Of a stretch of DNA of 9,354 nucleotides, positions 1 through 6,925 are shown piece by piece. Within the stretch, counting starts at the first letter, position 1. Each line of letters opens with the position of its first letter. The position numbers and the translations under genes are program-made. Source of the DNA: an uncultured Blautia sp. (lineage in GTDB: Bacteria; Bacillota; Clostridia; Lachnospirales; Lachnospiraceae); the NCBI GenBank assembly GCA_900552095.1, contig URYM01000056.1:1-9354 (forward strand). Direction: 5' to 3'. The notes beneath the pieces were generated by a model. The model saw only the letters and a program-made list of their open reading frames with translations. It made no database searches and was not told the origin of the DNA.

Positions 1-42
1 CGCGTAAGATCGTCGGCAGCGTCAGATGTGTATAAGAGACAG
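1..42 (+). other. Illumina Nextera adapter and index left on contig end (artefact)
   Basis: Bases 10-42 match the Nextera read-1 transposase adapter: tcgtcggcagcgtc at 10-23, then the 19-base Tn5 mosaic end agatgtgtataagagacag at 24-42. Bases 2-9 (gcgtaaga) match an i5 index that I recall as N517/S517, and base 1 fits the last base of the P5 oligo. The order index, read-1 adapter, mosaic end is the library layout, so this is untrimmed library sequence and not a Tn5 insertion in the organism. Genomic DNA begins at 43. Confidence 0.97.
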
Positions 43-830
43 GAATTACCGCAGATCAGATCGTTCCCTGTGGAAAATGCCGGTTCTGTAAAGACGGGCA
101 TTACTGGATGTGCCAGCCGCATGATATGCTGGGATTTCAGTCTTATAATAACGGGGGTATGGCAGAGTATGTTCGATATCCCAAGAACTGTGTGATCAGC
201 CGGGTACCGGAGGAGATGTCTCTGGAGCAGGCGCTTCTGATCGAGCCTTATGGATGTTCCAAGCACGCTGTAGACCGGGCGCAGATTACAAATGAAGATG
301 TGGTGGTGATCTCCGGAGCGGGAACACTGGGACTGGGAATGATCACTTATGCACGGATGAAAAACCCCCGTCTGCTGATTGTACTGGATATGCAGAAAAA
401 CCGTCTGGAAAAAGCAAAAGAGTTTGGGGCAGATCTGGTATTCAATCCGGGAGAGTGCGATGTTGATGCAGAGATCAAAGCGCTGACGGATGATTATGGC
501 TGTGATGTTTATATTGAAGCGACTGGAAATCCGGCCAGCGTCGTGCAGGGACTGACCATTACCAGAAAGCTGGGCAGATTTGTGGAATTCAGCGTATTCG
601 GAAAGGAAACTACCGTAGACTGGTCCATCATCGGTGACAGAAAAGAACTGGATATTCTCGGTTCCCATTTAAGTCCTTATGCGTATCCGTTTATCATCGA
701 AAATATGATGAAAGGGAATTTAAAGACTGACGGTGTTGTATCAAGTATCTTTGAACTGGAAGACTGGGAAAAAGCTTTTGAGTATGCGTCCGGTGTTCAT
801 GGTGATTTTAAAGTAGCCTTTCGTTTTTAG
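43..830 (+). CDS. Zinc-dependent medium-chain (polyol-type) dehydrogenase, 5' partial
   Basis: This enzyme probably oxidises a secondary alcohol of a sugar alcohol or related sugar with NAD+ in the cytoplasm. The reading frame is open from base 45, and the first in-frame Met (108) is internal, because the codons before it encode a structural-zinc loop: VPCGKCRFCKDGHYWMC, i.e. C-x2-C-x2-C-x7-C. About 261 residues are visible where the family usually has about 350, so roughly the first 90, including the catalytic-zinc Cys and His, are lost at the contig end. Further on are LIEPYGCSKHAV, whose Glu-Pro is typical of sorbitol/threonine dehydrogenase relatives, and a Rossmann motif GAGTLGLG. An Asp at the end of the second strand (IVLDMQ) favours NAD over NADP. 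It lies 54 bases before the binding-protein gene with no convincing terminator between, so it is probably in the same operon. Family is secure; substrate (sorbitol, iditol, threitol, other) is unknown. Confidence 0.9.
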
Positions 831-884
831 AAAAATGTAAGTTTTTGGGGATTTACACAAAATTAAAGAAAGGATAATAAAAAT

Positions 885-2321
885 ATGAAGAAGAGAATGT
901 TAGCTTTAACACTTAGTGCAGTTATGGCAGCAAGCTTATTTACGGGGTGCGGAGATAAAAAAGACGAGCCGGCAGCTTCTGACAAAGGAGGAAGCACAGC
1001 TGCAGAAGTAACAGGAGATTTTGACTGGAAACGATATGAGGGAACAGAACTGAATGTTCTTTTCAGCGAACATACTTATGCAGATGCAGTGGAGGCAAAA
1101 CTGAAAGACTTTGAAGATCTGACAGGGATTAAGGTTAATTTTTCCACCATGCCGGAATCGAACTATTATGATAAGCTGAATGTGGAGCTGAGCAGCCATT
1201 CCGGTTCTGTAGATGTATTTATGACAGGCGCTTATCAGTCCTGGGAATATGCTACCGCAGGAAATATGGAGCCTCTGGAGGATTACATTGCCAATCCTTC
1301 GCTGACAAATGCGGACTATAATTATGATGATTTCATTCCCGGTGTAATTGATGCTCTGAAATGGGACTGTGTTCCCGGACATGCTGTGGGAGAAGGATCA
1401 CAGTGGGCGCTTCCTATGGGATGGGAAATCAATATCCTTACTTATAACAAGCGGATTCTGGAAGAAAACAACCTGCAGCCGCCGAAGACGGCAGAGGAAC
1501 TTCTTGATACAGCCAAAGCGCTCCATGAATTTAACGGAAGCGGAACTTATGGACTGGCACTTAGAGGAACAGCTGACTGGGGAACCATTCATCCGGCATA
1601 TATGTCTATGTACACAACATGGGGTGCAAAAGATTTTGCTGTTGAGGATGGAAAACTGGTAAGTCAGGTAAATTCTCCGGAAGCAATTGCAATGACGGAA
1701 TATTGGGTAGATCTGGTTAAAAACGGAAGCGCTCCGCAGTGGAGTACTTACGGATGGGAACTGGCAGGTGCAGATCTGGGAGCAGGAAATGCAGCTATGA
1801 TGTGGGATGCAGACCGCGGTGGTTACACACAGAACGTGGCAGGAGCTTCCGCTGAAGCCGGAAATCTGGCATTTGGCACGATTCCCTATCCGGAATCAGC
1901 AGGAAAGACAGAAAAGGATATGAGATCGAACCTCTGGGTATGGTCTATGGCTATGAATGCTGATTCTGCAAATAAAGAGGCAGCCTGGTATTTCATGCAG
2001 TACTTCACCGGTCCTGAATTTATGCAGTGGTCCGGCACTGAGGGTGCATGTACAGATACTCCCCGCCAGTCTGTACTGGAAAGCGAAGCATACAAGACAG
2101 CTGTAGGCGACGCAGAAGGATATCTGGAAGCTTTTAACACGCTGAAAGATACAGCAAGCATCTACTTTACTGCACAGCCGTATTTCACTGAGACAACGAC
2201 AGAGTGGGCTAAGACGCTTCAGGAGCTGGTAACGACGGACAAATACAGTTCTGTGGAAGAAGCAATGAATCAGCTGAAAGATACTATGGATGCGATTGTG
2301 GCAGACCTGGAAGTAGAATAA
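885..2321 (+). CDS. ABC transporter sugar/polyol-binding lipoprotein (family 1 solute-binding protein)
   Basis: This 478-residue protein is expected to be anchored outside the membrane and to deliver a carbohydrate to the permeases encoded next. Residues 1-21 form a lipoprotein signal peptide: MKKR, a hydrophobic core, then LFTGC with Cys22 as the lipidated residue (Phe at -3 is slightly off consensus). A charged Lys/Glu/Ser/Ala linker follows to about residue 50. The mature domain opens with ELNVLFSEHTYADAV and has the family layout of a type-1 binding protein (KDFEDLTGIKVNF; VDVFMTGAYQSWEYA; late TGPEFMQW). I judge its style closest to sorbitol/mannitol-type binding proteins, which fits the upstream dehydrogenase, but this is impression and not a search result. 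Start ATG 885 is supported by AGAAAGGA at 867-874. The 54-base gap upstream shows no clear promoter. A strong hairpin follows the stop. Confidence 0.93.
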   Translation: MKKRMLALTLSAVMAASLFTGCGDKKDEPAASDKGGSTAAEVTGDFDWKRYEGTELNVLFSEHTYADAVEAKLKDFEDLTGIKVNFSTMPESNYYDKLNVELSSHSGSVDVFMTGAYQSWEYATAGNMEPLEDYIANPSLTNADYNYDDFIPGVIDALKWDCVPGHAVGEGSQWALPMGWEINILTYNKRILEENNLQPPKTAEELLDTAKALHEFNGSGTYGLALRGTADWGTIHPAYMSMYTTWGAKDFAVEDGKLVSQVNSPEAIAMTEYWVDLVKNGSAPQWSTYGWELAGADLGAGNAAMMWDADRGGYTQNVAGASAEAGNLAFGTIPYPESAGKTEKDMRSNLWVWSMAMNADSANKEAAWYFMQYFTGPEFMQWSGTEGACTDTPRQSVLESEAYKTAVGDAEGYLEAFNTLKDTASIYFTAQPYFTETTTEWAKTLQELVTTDKYSSVEEAMNQLKDTMDAIVADLEVE

Positions 2322-2356
2322 AGAATCTGCAGGAAAGAAACATCCAGCGGTTATCG

Positions 2357-2397
2357 GATGCACGGAGGGCGAACCTTCCCTCCGTGCATTTTCTCTT
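2357..2397 (+). terminator. Intra-operon hairpin with U-rich tail after the binding-protein gene
   Basis: A perfect 12-bp stem pairs 2358-2369 (atgcacggaggg) with 2378-2389 (ccctccgtgcat) around an 8-base loop. One more G-U pair is possible at 2357/2390. It is followed by ttttctctt. It begins 36 bases after the binding-protein stop and lies 60 bases before the next ribosome start. It probably acts as a leaky terminator or as an RNA 3' end stabiliser, so that binding protein is made in excess over the membrane subunits, as is common in such operons. No new promoter is obvious between it and the permease gene, though an AT-rich stretch (2397-2416) is present. Confidence 0.82.
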
Positions 2398-2456
2398 AAT
2401 CCTGTCATTAAAAAAATGGGAATGGCAGAAGATTTGTCTGTAGTGAGGTGTAGCAA

Positions 2457-3389
2457 ATGAGTAAAAAAACAAAAAGTAAAGGTGCGGCAGATTTGAATAC
2501 AGTGCCTTTTAAGACAAGGGTTCGTCCTTATGCGATCGTTGCCCCGTCCATCATTATAACCATCGGTATTATGGTTCCGTTTGTGATGGCGATCTGGTAT
2601 TCTCTGACCAATTATTCCTTTAAACTGCCAAACCATAGGTTTATCGGTCTGGAAAACTGGGTAAATGTCCTGTCATCACCAGACTTCTGGCAGGCTTTGA
2701 AAGTCTCTCTCTTATATGGAATTGTTGCGACAGCGGTAGAAATGGCATTGGGACTGGGAGTCGCCATTCTTCTGAATAACCTGAATAATGGTCTGGCAAA
2801 AGTTCTCCGCGTTCTTCTCGTATTTCCGCTGATGGTAGCACCGGTTACGGCCACGATCGTATGGCAGCTGATGCTGAACAGTTCCGTAGGAATAGTGGAA
2901 AAATTTTTGAATGTGTTTGGGGTCTATAATTTCCCGTGGGCGGCGAGTCCGGATACGGCGCTTATGACCGTAATTTTAATTGATGTGTGGGTGAATACGG
3001 CATTTATCATTCTGCTGGTGCTTGCAGGTCTTCAGTCTCTGCCCAAGTCGCCTTTTGAGTCGGCGAAGATCGACGGCGGAAGCGCCTGGTTTAATTTTGT
3101 AAATCTGACACTGCCGATGCTGAAACCCAGCCTGTACATAGCATTATTATTCCGTCTGATGGCATCGCTTCAGGAATATGCAATCATTTTTGCACTGACA
3201 AAGGGAGGTCCTGGCGATTCCCTGATGTCGCTGTCGCTGCGGGCTTATCAGACAGGATTCCGTTTCCAGAAATTTGGTGCGGCTCTGCCTTATATTCTGG
3301 TTTTGTGGATTGTTATTAATACAGCGGCAAAACAAATTGTAAAAAGACAGAGAGCGGCGCAGAAGCAGGCTGCCGGTCTGGAAGAGTAG
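2457..3389 (+). CDS. ABC transporter permease, MalF/UgpA type
   Basis: This 310-residue inner subunit forms half of the transport channel. Hydrophobic spans are visible near residues 27-50, 80-106, 115-140, 167-192, 224-245 and 276-292, giving the usual six. The cytoplasmic EAA loop that contacts an ATPase is at about 199-220 (PFESAKIDGG, then LPMLKP). A family-typical LTKGGPGDSL segment is at about 247-256. The N-terminus is Lys-rich and cytoplasmic, and length is normal for the MalF group without the long MalF insert. Start ATG 2457 has GAGGTG at 2445-2450, six bases upstream. The stop is 20 bases before the second permease, whose ribosome site lies directly after it. Sequence type cannot separate sugar from polyol or glycerol-phosphate transport. 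Confidence 0.95.
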   Translation: MSKKTKSKGAADLNTVPFKTRVRPYAIVAPSIIITIGIMVPFVMAIWYSLTNYSFKLPNHRFIGLENWVNVLSSPDFWQALKVSLLYGIVATAVEMALGLGVAILLNNLNNGLAKVLRVLLVFPLMVAPVTATIVWQLMLNSSVGIVEKFLNVFGVYNFPWAASPDTALMTVILIDVWVNTAFIILLVLAGLQSLPKSPFESAKIDGGSAWFNFVNLTLPMLKPSLYIALLFRLMASLQEYAIIFALTKGGPGDSLMSLSLRAYQTGFRFQKFGAALPYILVLWIVINTAAKQIVKRQRAAQKQAAGLEE

Positions 3390-3409
3390 CGGGGAGGAGG
3401 AATACGGAT

Positions 3410-4234
3410 ATGAAGAGTGGAAAAAAATGGGCAGGATATATTGCCCAGAATCTGTTGCTGATCGTATATGCCATATTTGCCCTTTTCCCGCTGATATGGA
3501 TGTTTATTATATCGTTTAAATCGGATACAGAGGTATTTACGACTACATTTCAGTTTACGCCGACGCTGGCAAACTATGAAGAAGTGTTATTCCGGTCTGA
3601 ATATCTTCAGTATATGATCGACAGTCTGATCGTATCAGGAGGAGCCGTTCTGGTATCAGTACTTGTGGGAGTGCCTGCAGCTTACGCGCTGGCAAGATAC
3701 AATTTCAAGAGAAAAGAAGACCTGGCATTTCAGATTCTTTCTTTTAAATTTGCACCGGAGATTCTGGTAGTTCTTCCGCTTTTTATGATTTATCAGAAGA
3801 TAGGTCTCTATGATTCTTATCTGGGCCTTATCTGGGTGTATCAGCTGATTTCCATGCCGCTTCTTATCTGGGTTGTCCGGGGATATTTTGAGGATATTTC
3901 TGTGGAAATAGAATATGCAGCTCAGGTAGATGGTTATACCTGGTATCAGATCTTTTTCAAAATGCTGGTGCCGCTTATAAAACCGGGCCTGGTTTCGGCA
4001 GCACTTCTCGCTTTTATCTTTGCATGGAACAGCTTTACATTCCCGCTGATCCTGGCAGGCAATGAAGTCCAGCCTATTACGGTGGCGATTATGAAATATC
4101 TGGGAACAGATACGGCACATTACGGACAGCTGGCGGTGGCAGCCACAATATCAGCAGTTCCGGCTATGATTTTCGCACTTTGCATCCAGAAACATCTGGT
4201 GCGTGGACTGAGTTTTGGTGCGGTGAAGGGATAG
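3410..4234 (+). CDS. ABC transporter permease, MalG/UgpE type
   Basis: This 274-residue protein is the second half of the transport channel. Hydrophobic spans occur near residues 12-35, 70-94, 105-127, 138-156, 190-215 and 242-260. The EAA loop is at about 166-194 (IEYAAQVDGYTW, then LVPLIKPGL), and the MalG-type AWNSFTFPLIL follows at 205-215. There is a strong ribosome site GGGGAGGAGG at 3391-3400, nine bases before ATG 3410. It ends seven bases before the first ATPase gene, so the genes are tightly packed and probably made from one message. The order MalF-type then MalG-type is the standard one. Substrate is inferred only from the neighbours. Confidence 0.95.
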   Translation: MKSGKKWAGYIAQNLLLIVYAIFALFPLIWMFIISFKSDTEVFTTTFQFTPTLANYEEVLFRSEYLQYMIDSLIVSGGAVLVSVLVGVPAAYALARYNFKRKEDLAFQILSFKFAPEILVVLPLFMIYQKIGLYDSYLGLIWVYQLISMPLLIWVVRGYFEDISVEIEYAAQVDGYTWYQIFFKMLVPLIKPGLVSAALLAFIFAWNSFTFPLILAGNEVQPITVAIMKYLGTDTAHYGQLAVAATISAVPAMIFALCIQKHLVRGLSFGAVKG

Positions 4235-4241
4235 GTGTGAT

Positions 4242-5405
4242 ATGGCGAGAATACAACTGGAAAACGTAAAAAAATCATTTGGAAAGGTGCAGGCCTTAAA
4301 TGGAATTACCATAGATGTAAAGGATAAAGAGTTCTTTGTACTTTTCGGACCTGCAGGAGCCGGCAAAACTACAATCTTAAATTGTATTGCGGGAATTATG
4401 ATGCCGGAAGAGGGAACGGTAAGTTTCAACGGGGAAGTGATGAACCTGACAGATCCGGCTCACAGAAATGTAGCTATGGTATTTGAGAACTATGCACTGT
4501 ACCCGCAGATGACAGTTTATGATAATATGGCGGCTGCGCTCAGGAGTAAACTGTATAAGACAGATGAAGAGACGATTAAGCAGAAAGTTTATGAGGCAGC
4601 GCGGATGATGAAAATGGAAAATCTGCTGGAACGCCTGCCGAGCCAGCTTTCCAATGGCCAGAAACAGAGGGTTGCCATGGGACGGGCTCTGGTGCGGACG
4701 CCGAATGTGTTTCTTATGGATGAACCGCTGGCTCATCTGGATGCAAAGCTGCGGAATTCGATGCGGACAGAATTAAAAGAGATGCAGGCAAATCTGGGAT
4801 CTACCTGTATTTATGTAACGCATGACTTTATGGAAGCGATGGCTCTCGGAGACAGGATCGCTATCGTAAATAAAGGAGAGATCGTTCAGATTGGCTCAGG
4901 GGATGAGATTTATTATATGCCCTGCAATGAATTTGTAGCCCAGCTGATGGGAGATCCTCAGATTAATATTATTCCGGGTGAGATTTTAAAAGAAGGAAAA
5001 GAAAAGAAATTCCGTTTTCGTGTGGGAGAAGAAAGCATTGTGCTTCCTCTGCCTGGGGAGAAAGAAGTTGATGAAAAGCTGGAAAGCAGAGGAGATGCTT
5101 CGGTGGATTTAGCTCTTCGTCCTCAGAATGTGAAGTATTCTTTTGAGCCGAAGGATGGTTATTTCAAAGCTGTTGTATACAGTTATGAGAGCATTGGAAA
5201 CAAATCTGTAATTGAGGCAGAGTGCGGAGAATATCAGCTTCGTATGATCGCTCCCAATGGATTAAAGGTAGAGATTGATCAGGAAATTTATCTTTCTCTG
5301 GAAGTAGAACGTTCTCTTTTCTTTGATTCGCAGACAAAAGAGTATATTGTGCGTTATGGAGAAGCAGCAATCAGAGCTTTTGCAGCGGAACAGGAGGTGG
5401 ACTGA
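4242..5405 (+). CDS. ABC transporter ATPase 1, MalK/UgpC-like, with variant motifs
   Basis: This 387-residue cytoplasmic ATPase powers the importer. The nucleotide-binding domain takes up about residues 1-235 and a MalK-type C-terminal (TOBE/regulatory) domain fills the rest (ALRPQNV at 291-297). Walker A is GPAGAGKT at 36-43, not the usual GPSGCGKT. The Q-loop position has Glu82 ([11 protein letters not shown]) where most relatives have Gln. The signature is LSNGQ (136-140) instead of LSGGQ. Walker B and its catalytic Glu are intact (FLMDEP, Glu161), and so is the switch His194 (YVTHD). It is expected to hydrolyse ATP, but less canonically than its partner. Start ATG 4242 has AGGTG at 4233-4237, overlapping the permease stop. 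The stop overlaps the next ATG by one base (TGATG), which suggests translational coupling and a heterodimer. Confidence 0.93.
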   Translation: MARIQLENVKKSFGKVQALNGITIDVKDKEFFVLFGPAGAGKTTILNCIAGIMMPEEGTVSFNGEVMNLTDPAHRNVAMVFENYALYPQMTVYDNMAAALRSKLYKTDEETIKQKVYEAARMMKMENLLERLPSQLSNGQKQRVAMGRALVRTPNVFLMDEPLAHLDAKLRNSMRTELKEMQANLGSTCIYVTHDFMEAMALGDRIAIVNKGEIVQIGSGDEIYYMPCNEFVAQLMGDPQINIIPGEILKEGKEKKFRFRVGEESIVLPLPGEKEVDEKLESRGDASVDLALRPQNVKYSFEPKDGYFKAVVYSYESIGNKSVIEAECGEYQLRMIAPNGLKVEIDQEIYLSLEVERSLFFDSQTKEYIVRYGEAAIRAFAAEQEVD

Positions 5406-6526
5406 TGGCCGGATTAACATTAAATCATATTTATAAGAGATATGATAACTCGGGAAAGAAGAAGAAAACGCAGAATGATTTTGCAGTAAAAGATCTGAAT
5501 CTTGCCTGTGAACAGGGGGAATTTGTTGCGCTTCTTGGTCCCTCTGGATGCGGAAAGACCACGACGCTCCGTATGATTGCCGGACTGGAGGAAATTACAG
5601 AGGGAGAAATCTATATCGGTGACCGTCTGGTTAATAATCTCCATCCGAAGGACCGGAATATCGGCCTGGCCTTTGAGGATTACGCAATGTATCCGCCGCT
5701 GAACGTCTATGGAAATGTGGCTTTTAATCTTCGGGCAAAGAATGTGGACAAGGCAGAGATTGACCGTAAGGTAAGGGAAATCGCACCGCTTCTGCAGATT
5801 GATGATATCCTGGATAAGATGCCGGTAAAATTATCCGGCGGCCAGAAGCAGCGTGTCAATATTGCCAGGGCAATTATCCGGGAACCGGAACTGTTGCTTA
5901 TGGATGAGCCGCTTTCTCATCTGGACGGAAAAGCCCGTCAGTCCATGAGGGTAGAGATCAAACGTCTGATCAATAAGATTAAGTGTACGACTGTTTATGT
6001 GACGCATGATCAGCTGGAAGCTATGTCGTTGGCAGATAAGATTGCGATTATTAATTTCGGAGTGCTGCAGCAGTTTGGAACTCCAGCAGAGGTTTATGAT
6101 GATCCGGTAAATGAGTTTGTAGCTTCTTTTATCGGAGAGCCGCCTATGAATATTCTTGAGACGACAATCATCAGTCAGAATGGGAAATTTTTCTTTACTT
6201 TTGCGGACAGCAGTTTGAAAATTGCTGTTCCCCGCAGATATTACAGCGTGGTGAGCGAAGGATTCCGCTGTAAGATGGGTGTGCGCCCCATGGATGTACT
6301 GATTGGCAAAGAGGATTCAGAGGGAACTCCGGAGGAGATCGCAACTTTTGAAAATCTGGGTGATGAGAGAAGAATCGGTATCCGGGTAGGAAAGACACTT
6401 CTGATGCTGATTACCGAAGATGAAAAGAGATACCGCAGCGGAGACATCATCAAGCTGGAAGTCCGGGCTGAGAAAACTCACTTGTTTGATATTGAAACGG
6501 GTGAGCGTATCAGAGAAAAGAAATAG
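5405..6526 (+). CDS. ABC transporter ATPase 2, MalK-like
   Basis: This 373-residue cytoplasmic ATPase is probably the partner of the preceding one. Its motifs are mostly canonical: Walker A GPSGCGKT (45-52), signature LSGGQKQR (143-150), Walker B LLMDEP with Glu168, switch His201 (YVTHD). A C-terminal MalK-like domain has GVRPMDV at 292-298. Like ATPase 1 it has Glu (residue 91, AFEDYAMYPP) at the Q-loop position. An extra Lys-rich insert, NSGKKKKTQN, sits near residues 15-24. AGGAGGTGG at 5392-5400, inside the end of the previous gene, precedes ATG 5405. Two non-identical ATPases in one carbohydrate operon are known, for example in the rhizobial glycerol system GlpSTPQV, so the arrangement is unusual but not new. 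Only 18 bases separate it from the small gene downstream. Confidence 0.93.
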   Translation: MAGLTLNHIYKRYDNSGKKKKTQNDFAVKDLNLACEQGEFVALLGPSGCGKTTTLRMIAGLEEITEGEIYIGDRLVNNLHPKDRNIGLAFEDYAMYPPLNVYGNVAFNLRAKNVDKAEIDRKVREIAPLLQIDDILDKMPVKLSGGQKQRVNIARAIIREPELLLMDEPLSHLDGKARQSMRVEIKRLINKIKCTTVYVTHDQLEAMSLADKIAIINFGVLQQFGTPAEVYDDPVNEFVASFIGEPPMNILETTIISQNGKFFFTFADSSLKIAVPRRYYSVVSEGFRCKMGVRPMDVLIGKEDSEGTPEEIATFENLGDERRIGIRVGKTLLMLITEDEKRYRSGDIIKLEVRAEKTHLFDIETGERIREKK

Positions 6527-6544
6527 AAACAGGGAGGTGCTTTT

Positions 6545-6661
6545 ATGGAAACAGCAGCAACCGTACTTGCCGTTGTGCTTCTGGCCATTCTGGCATGGCA
6601 GATCTGGGGATCTATCTGGAATATTATAGCTATTTTTCTCGGACTGTTTAAAAAAGAATAA
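6545..6661 (+). CDS. 38-residue single-span membrane microprotein at operon end
   Basis: A complete small frame encodes 38 residues, starting METAATVLAVVL and ending FLGLFKKE. I do not recognise it. Its case as a gene is good. It has a near-perfect ribosome site AGGGAGGTG at 6531-6539, five bases before the ATG, lies 18 bases after the ATPase 2 stop, and the operon terminator begins 10 bases after its own stop. From about residue 4 to 35 it is almost continuously hydrophobic, with three Trp (AWQIWGSIW), one Gln and one Asn in the middle and a Lys-Lys-Glu end. That fits one membrane span, probably with the basic end in the cytoplasm. By analogy with other tiny transporter-associated membrane proteins it could stabilise or regulate the ABC complex, but that is inference. 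Confidence 0.75.
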   Translation: METAATVLAVVLLAILAWQIWGSIWNIIAIFLGLFKKE

Positions 6662-6671
6662 GAAAAAGTAC

Positions 6672-6740
6672 ATACGGGGATCACAAGATATATGCGGATG
6701 TAAAAAAATCTTTCTATATTTTGTGATCTCTGTATTTTTT
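6672..6740 (+). terminator. Rho-independent terminator of the ABC transporter operon
   Basis: Bases 6672-6692 pair with 6715-6735 in a 21-bp stem with three G-U pairs and no bulges. The core is gatcacaa (6679-6686) with ttgtgatc (6721-6728). The 22-base loop is A-rich, and a tttttt run at 6735-6740 closes the signal. It begins 10 bases after the stop of the 38-residue gene, so it marks the end of the transporter operon and places the microprotein inside it. The stem is longer than most terminators. Confidence 0.88.
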
Positions 6741-6772
6741 GGTGAAATTGTATCCGGGAGAGAATTGTCACC
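6741..6772. other. Small bulged hairpin of unknown role
   Basis: GGTGA-AATT at 6741-6749 is complementary to AATT-G-TCACC at 6763-6772, giving a 9-bp stem with one bulged G and a 13-base loop (gtatccgggagag). It directly follows the operon terminator and has no U-run after it, so it is not a second terminator for the + strand. It may be an operator-like inverted repeat for the downstream operon or chance. The rest of 6773-6805 is AT-rich with nothing else recognised. Confidence 0.35.
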
Positions 6773-6805
6773 TGAAAATAAAACACTGAAAATGCAAAAT
6801 AATGC

Positions 6806-6833
6806 TTGATAAAATAGAAAAATCTGTTATAAT
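6806..6833 (+). promoter_or_regulatory. Predicted sigma-A promoter of the Tad pilus operon
   Basis: TTGATA (6806-6811, one mismatch to TTGACA) and a perfect TATAAT (6828-6833) are separated by 16 bases in AT-rich DNA. Transcription would start near 6840, giving a leader of about 85 bases before the prepilin peptidase start at 6926. It is the best promoter in the window and sits in the only long gap between the two operons. Confidence 0.78.
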
Positions 6834-6841
6834 AAAAATCA

Positions 6842-6854
6842 GATAACAGTTATC
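6842..6854. promoter_or_regulatory. Palindrome at the predicted transcription start, candidate operator
   Basis: GATAAC-A-GTTATC is a perfect 6-bp inverted repeat around one central base, placed about +2 to +14 from the predicted start. A further half-site in reverse orientation, CTGTTAT at 6824-6830, overlaps the -10 box and pairs with ATAACAG at 6843-6849. Three related half-sites over 31 bases around a core promoter look like a repressor site. No regulator gene is in the window, so its identity is unknown. Confidence 0.45.
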
Positions 6855-6925
6855 GATTCTTAAACCTGCTGTTCTGGCAGGGTATTTTCCAAAACTATAA
6901 GTGAATATTGGAGGATTTTAATACA

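Noticed and set aside
24..42. Tn5 mosaic end, which could look like a transposon insertion
   Set aside because: It is contiguous with Nextera read-1 adapter and i5 index sequence, so it comes from library preparation.
108..110. Met at 108 as the start of the dehydrogenase
   Set aside because: The frame stays open back to the adapter and encodes the conserved structural-zinc cysteines upstream, so this Met is internal.
824..846. Possible terminator between the dehydrogenase and the binding-protein gene
   Set aside because: Only A/T runs can pair (ttttt with aaaaa); no GC-containing stem is present.
1896..2636. Long minus-strand frame opposite the binding protein and permease start
   Set aside because: It has low-complexity composition rich in Cys, His, Ile and Phe, spans a terminator hairpin and two real genes, and shows no ribosome site or known motif. 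It is an antisense shadow.
3656..4120. Minus-strand 154-residue frame within the second permease
   Set aside because: It is a shadow of a well-supported membrane protein gene, rich in Cys, His and Arg with no domain motif.
6865..6890. Leader hairpin cctgc/gcagg followed by tatttt, a possible attenuator of the Tad operon
   Set aside because: The stem is only 5 bp with an interrupted T-run, too weak to call.
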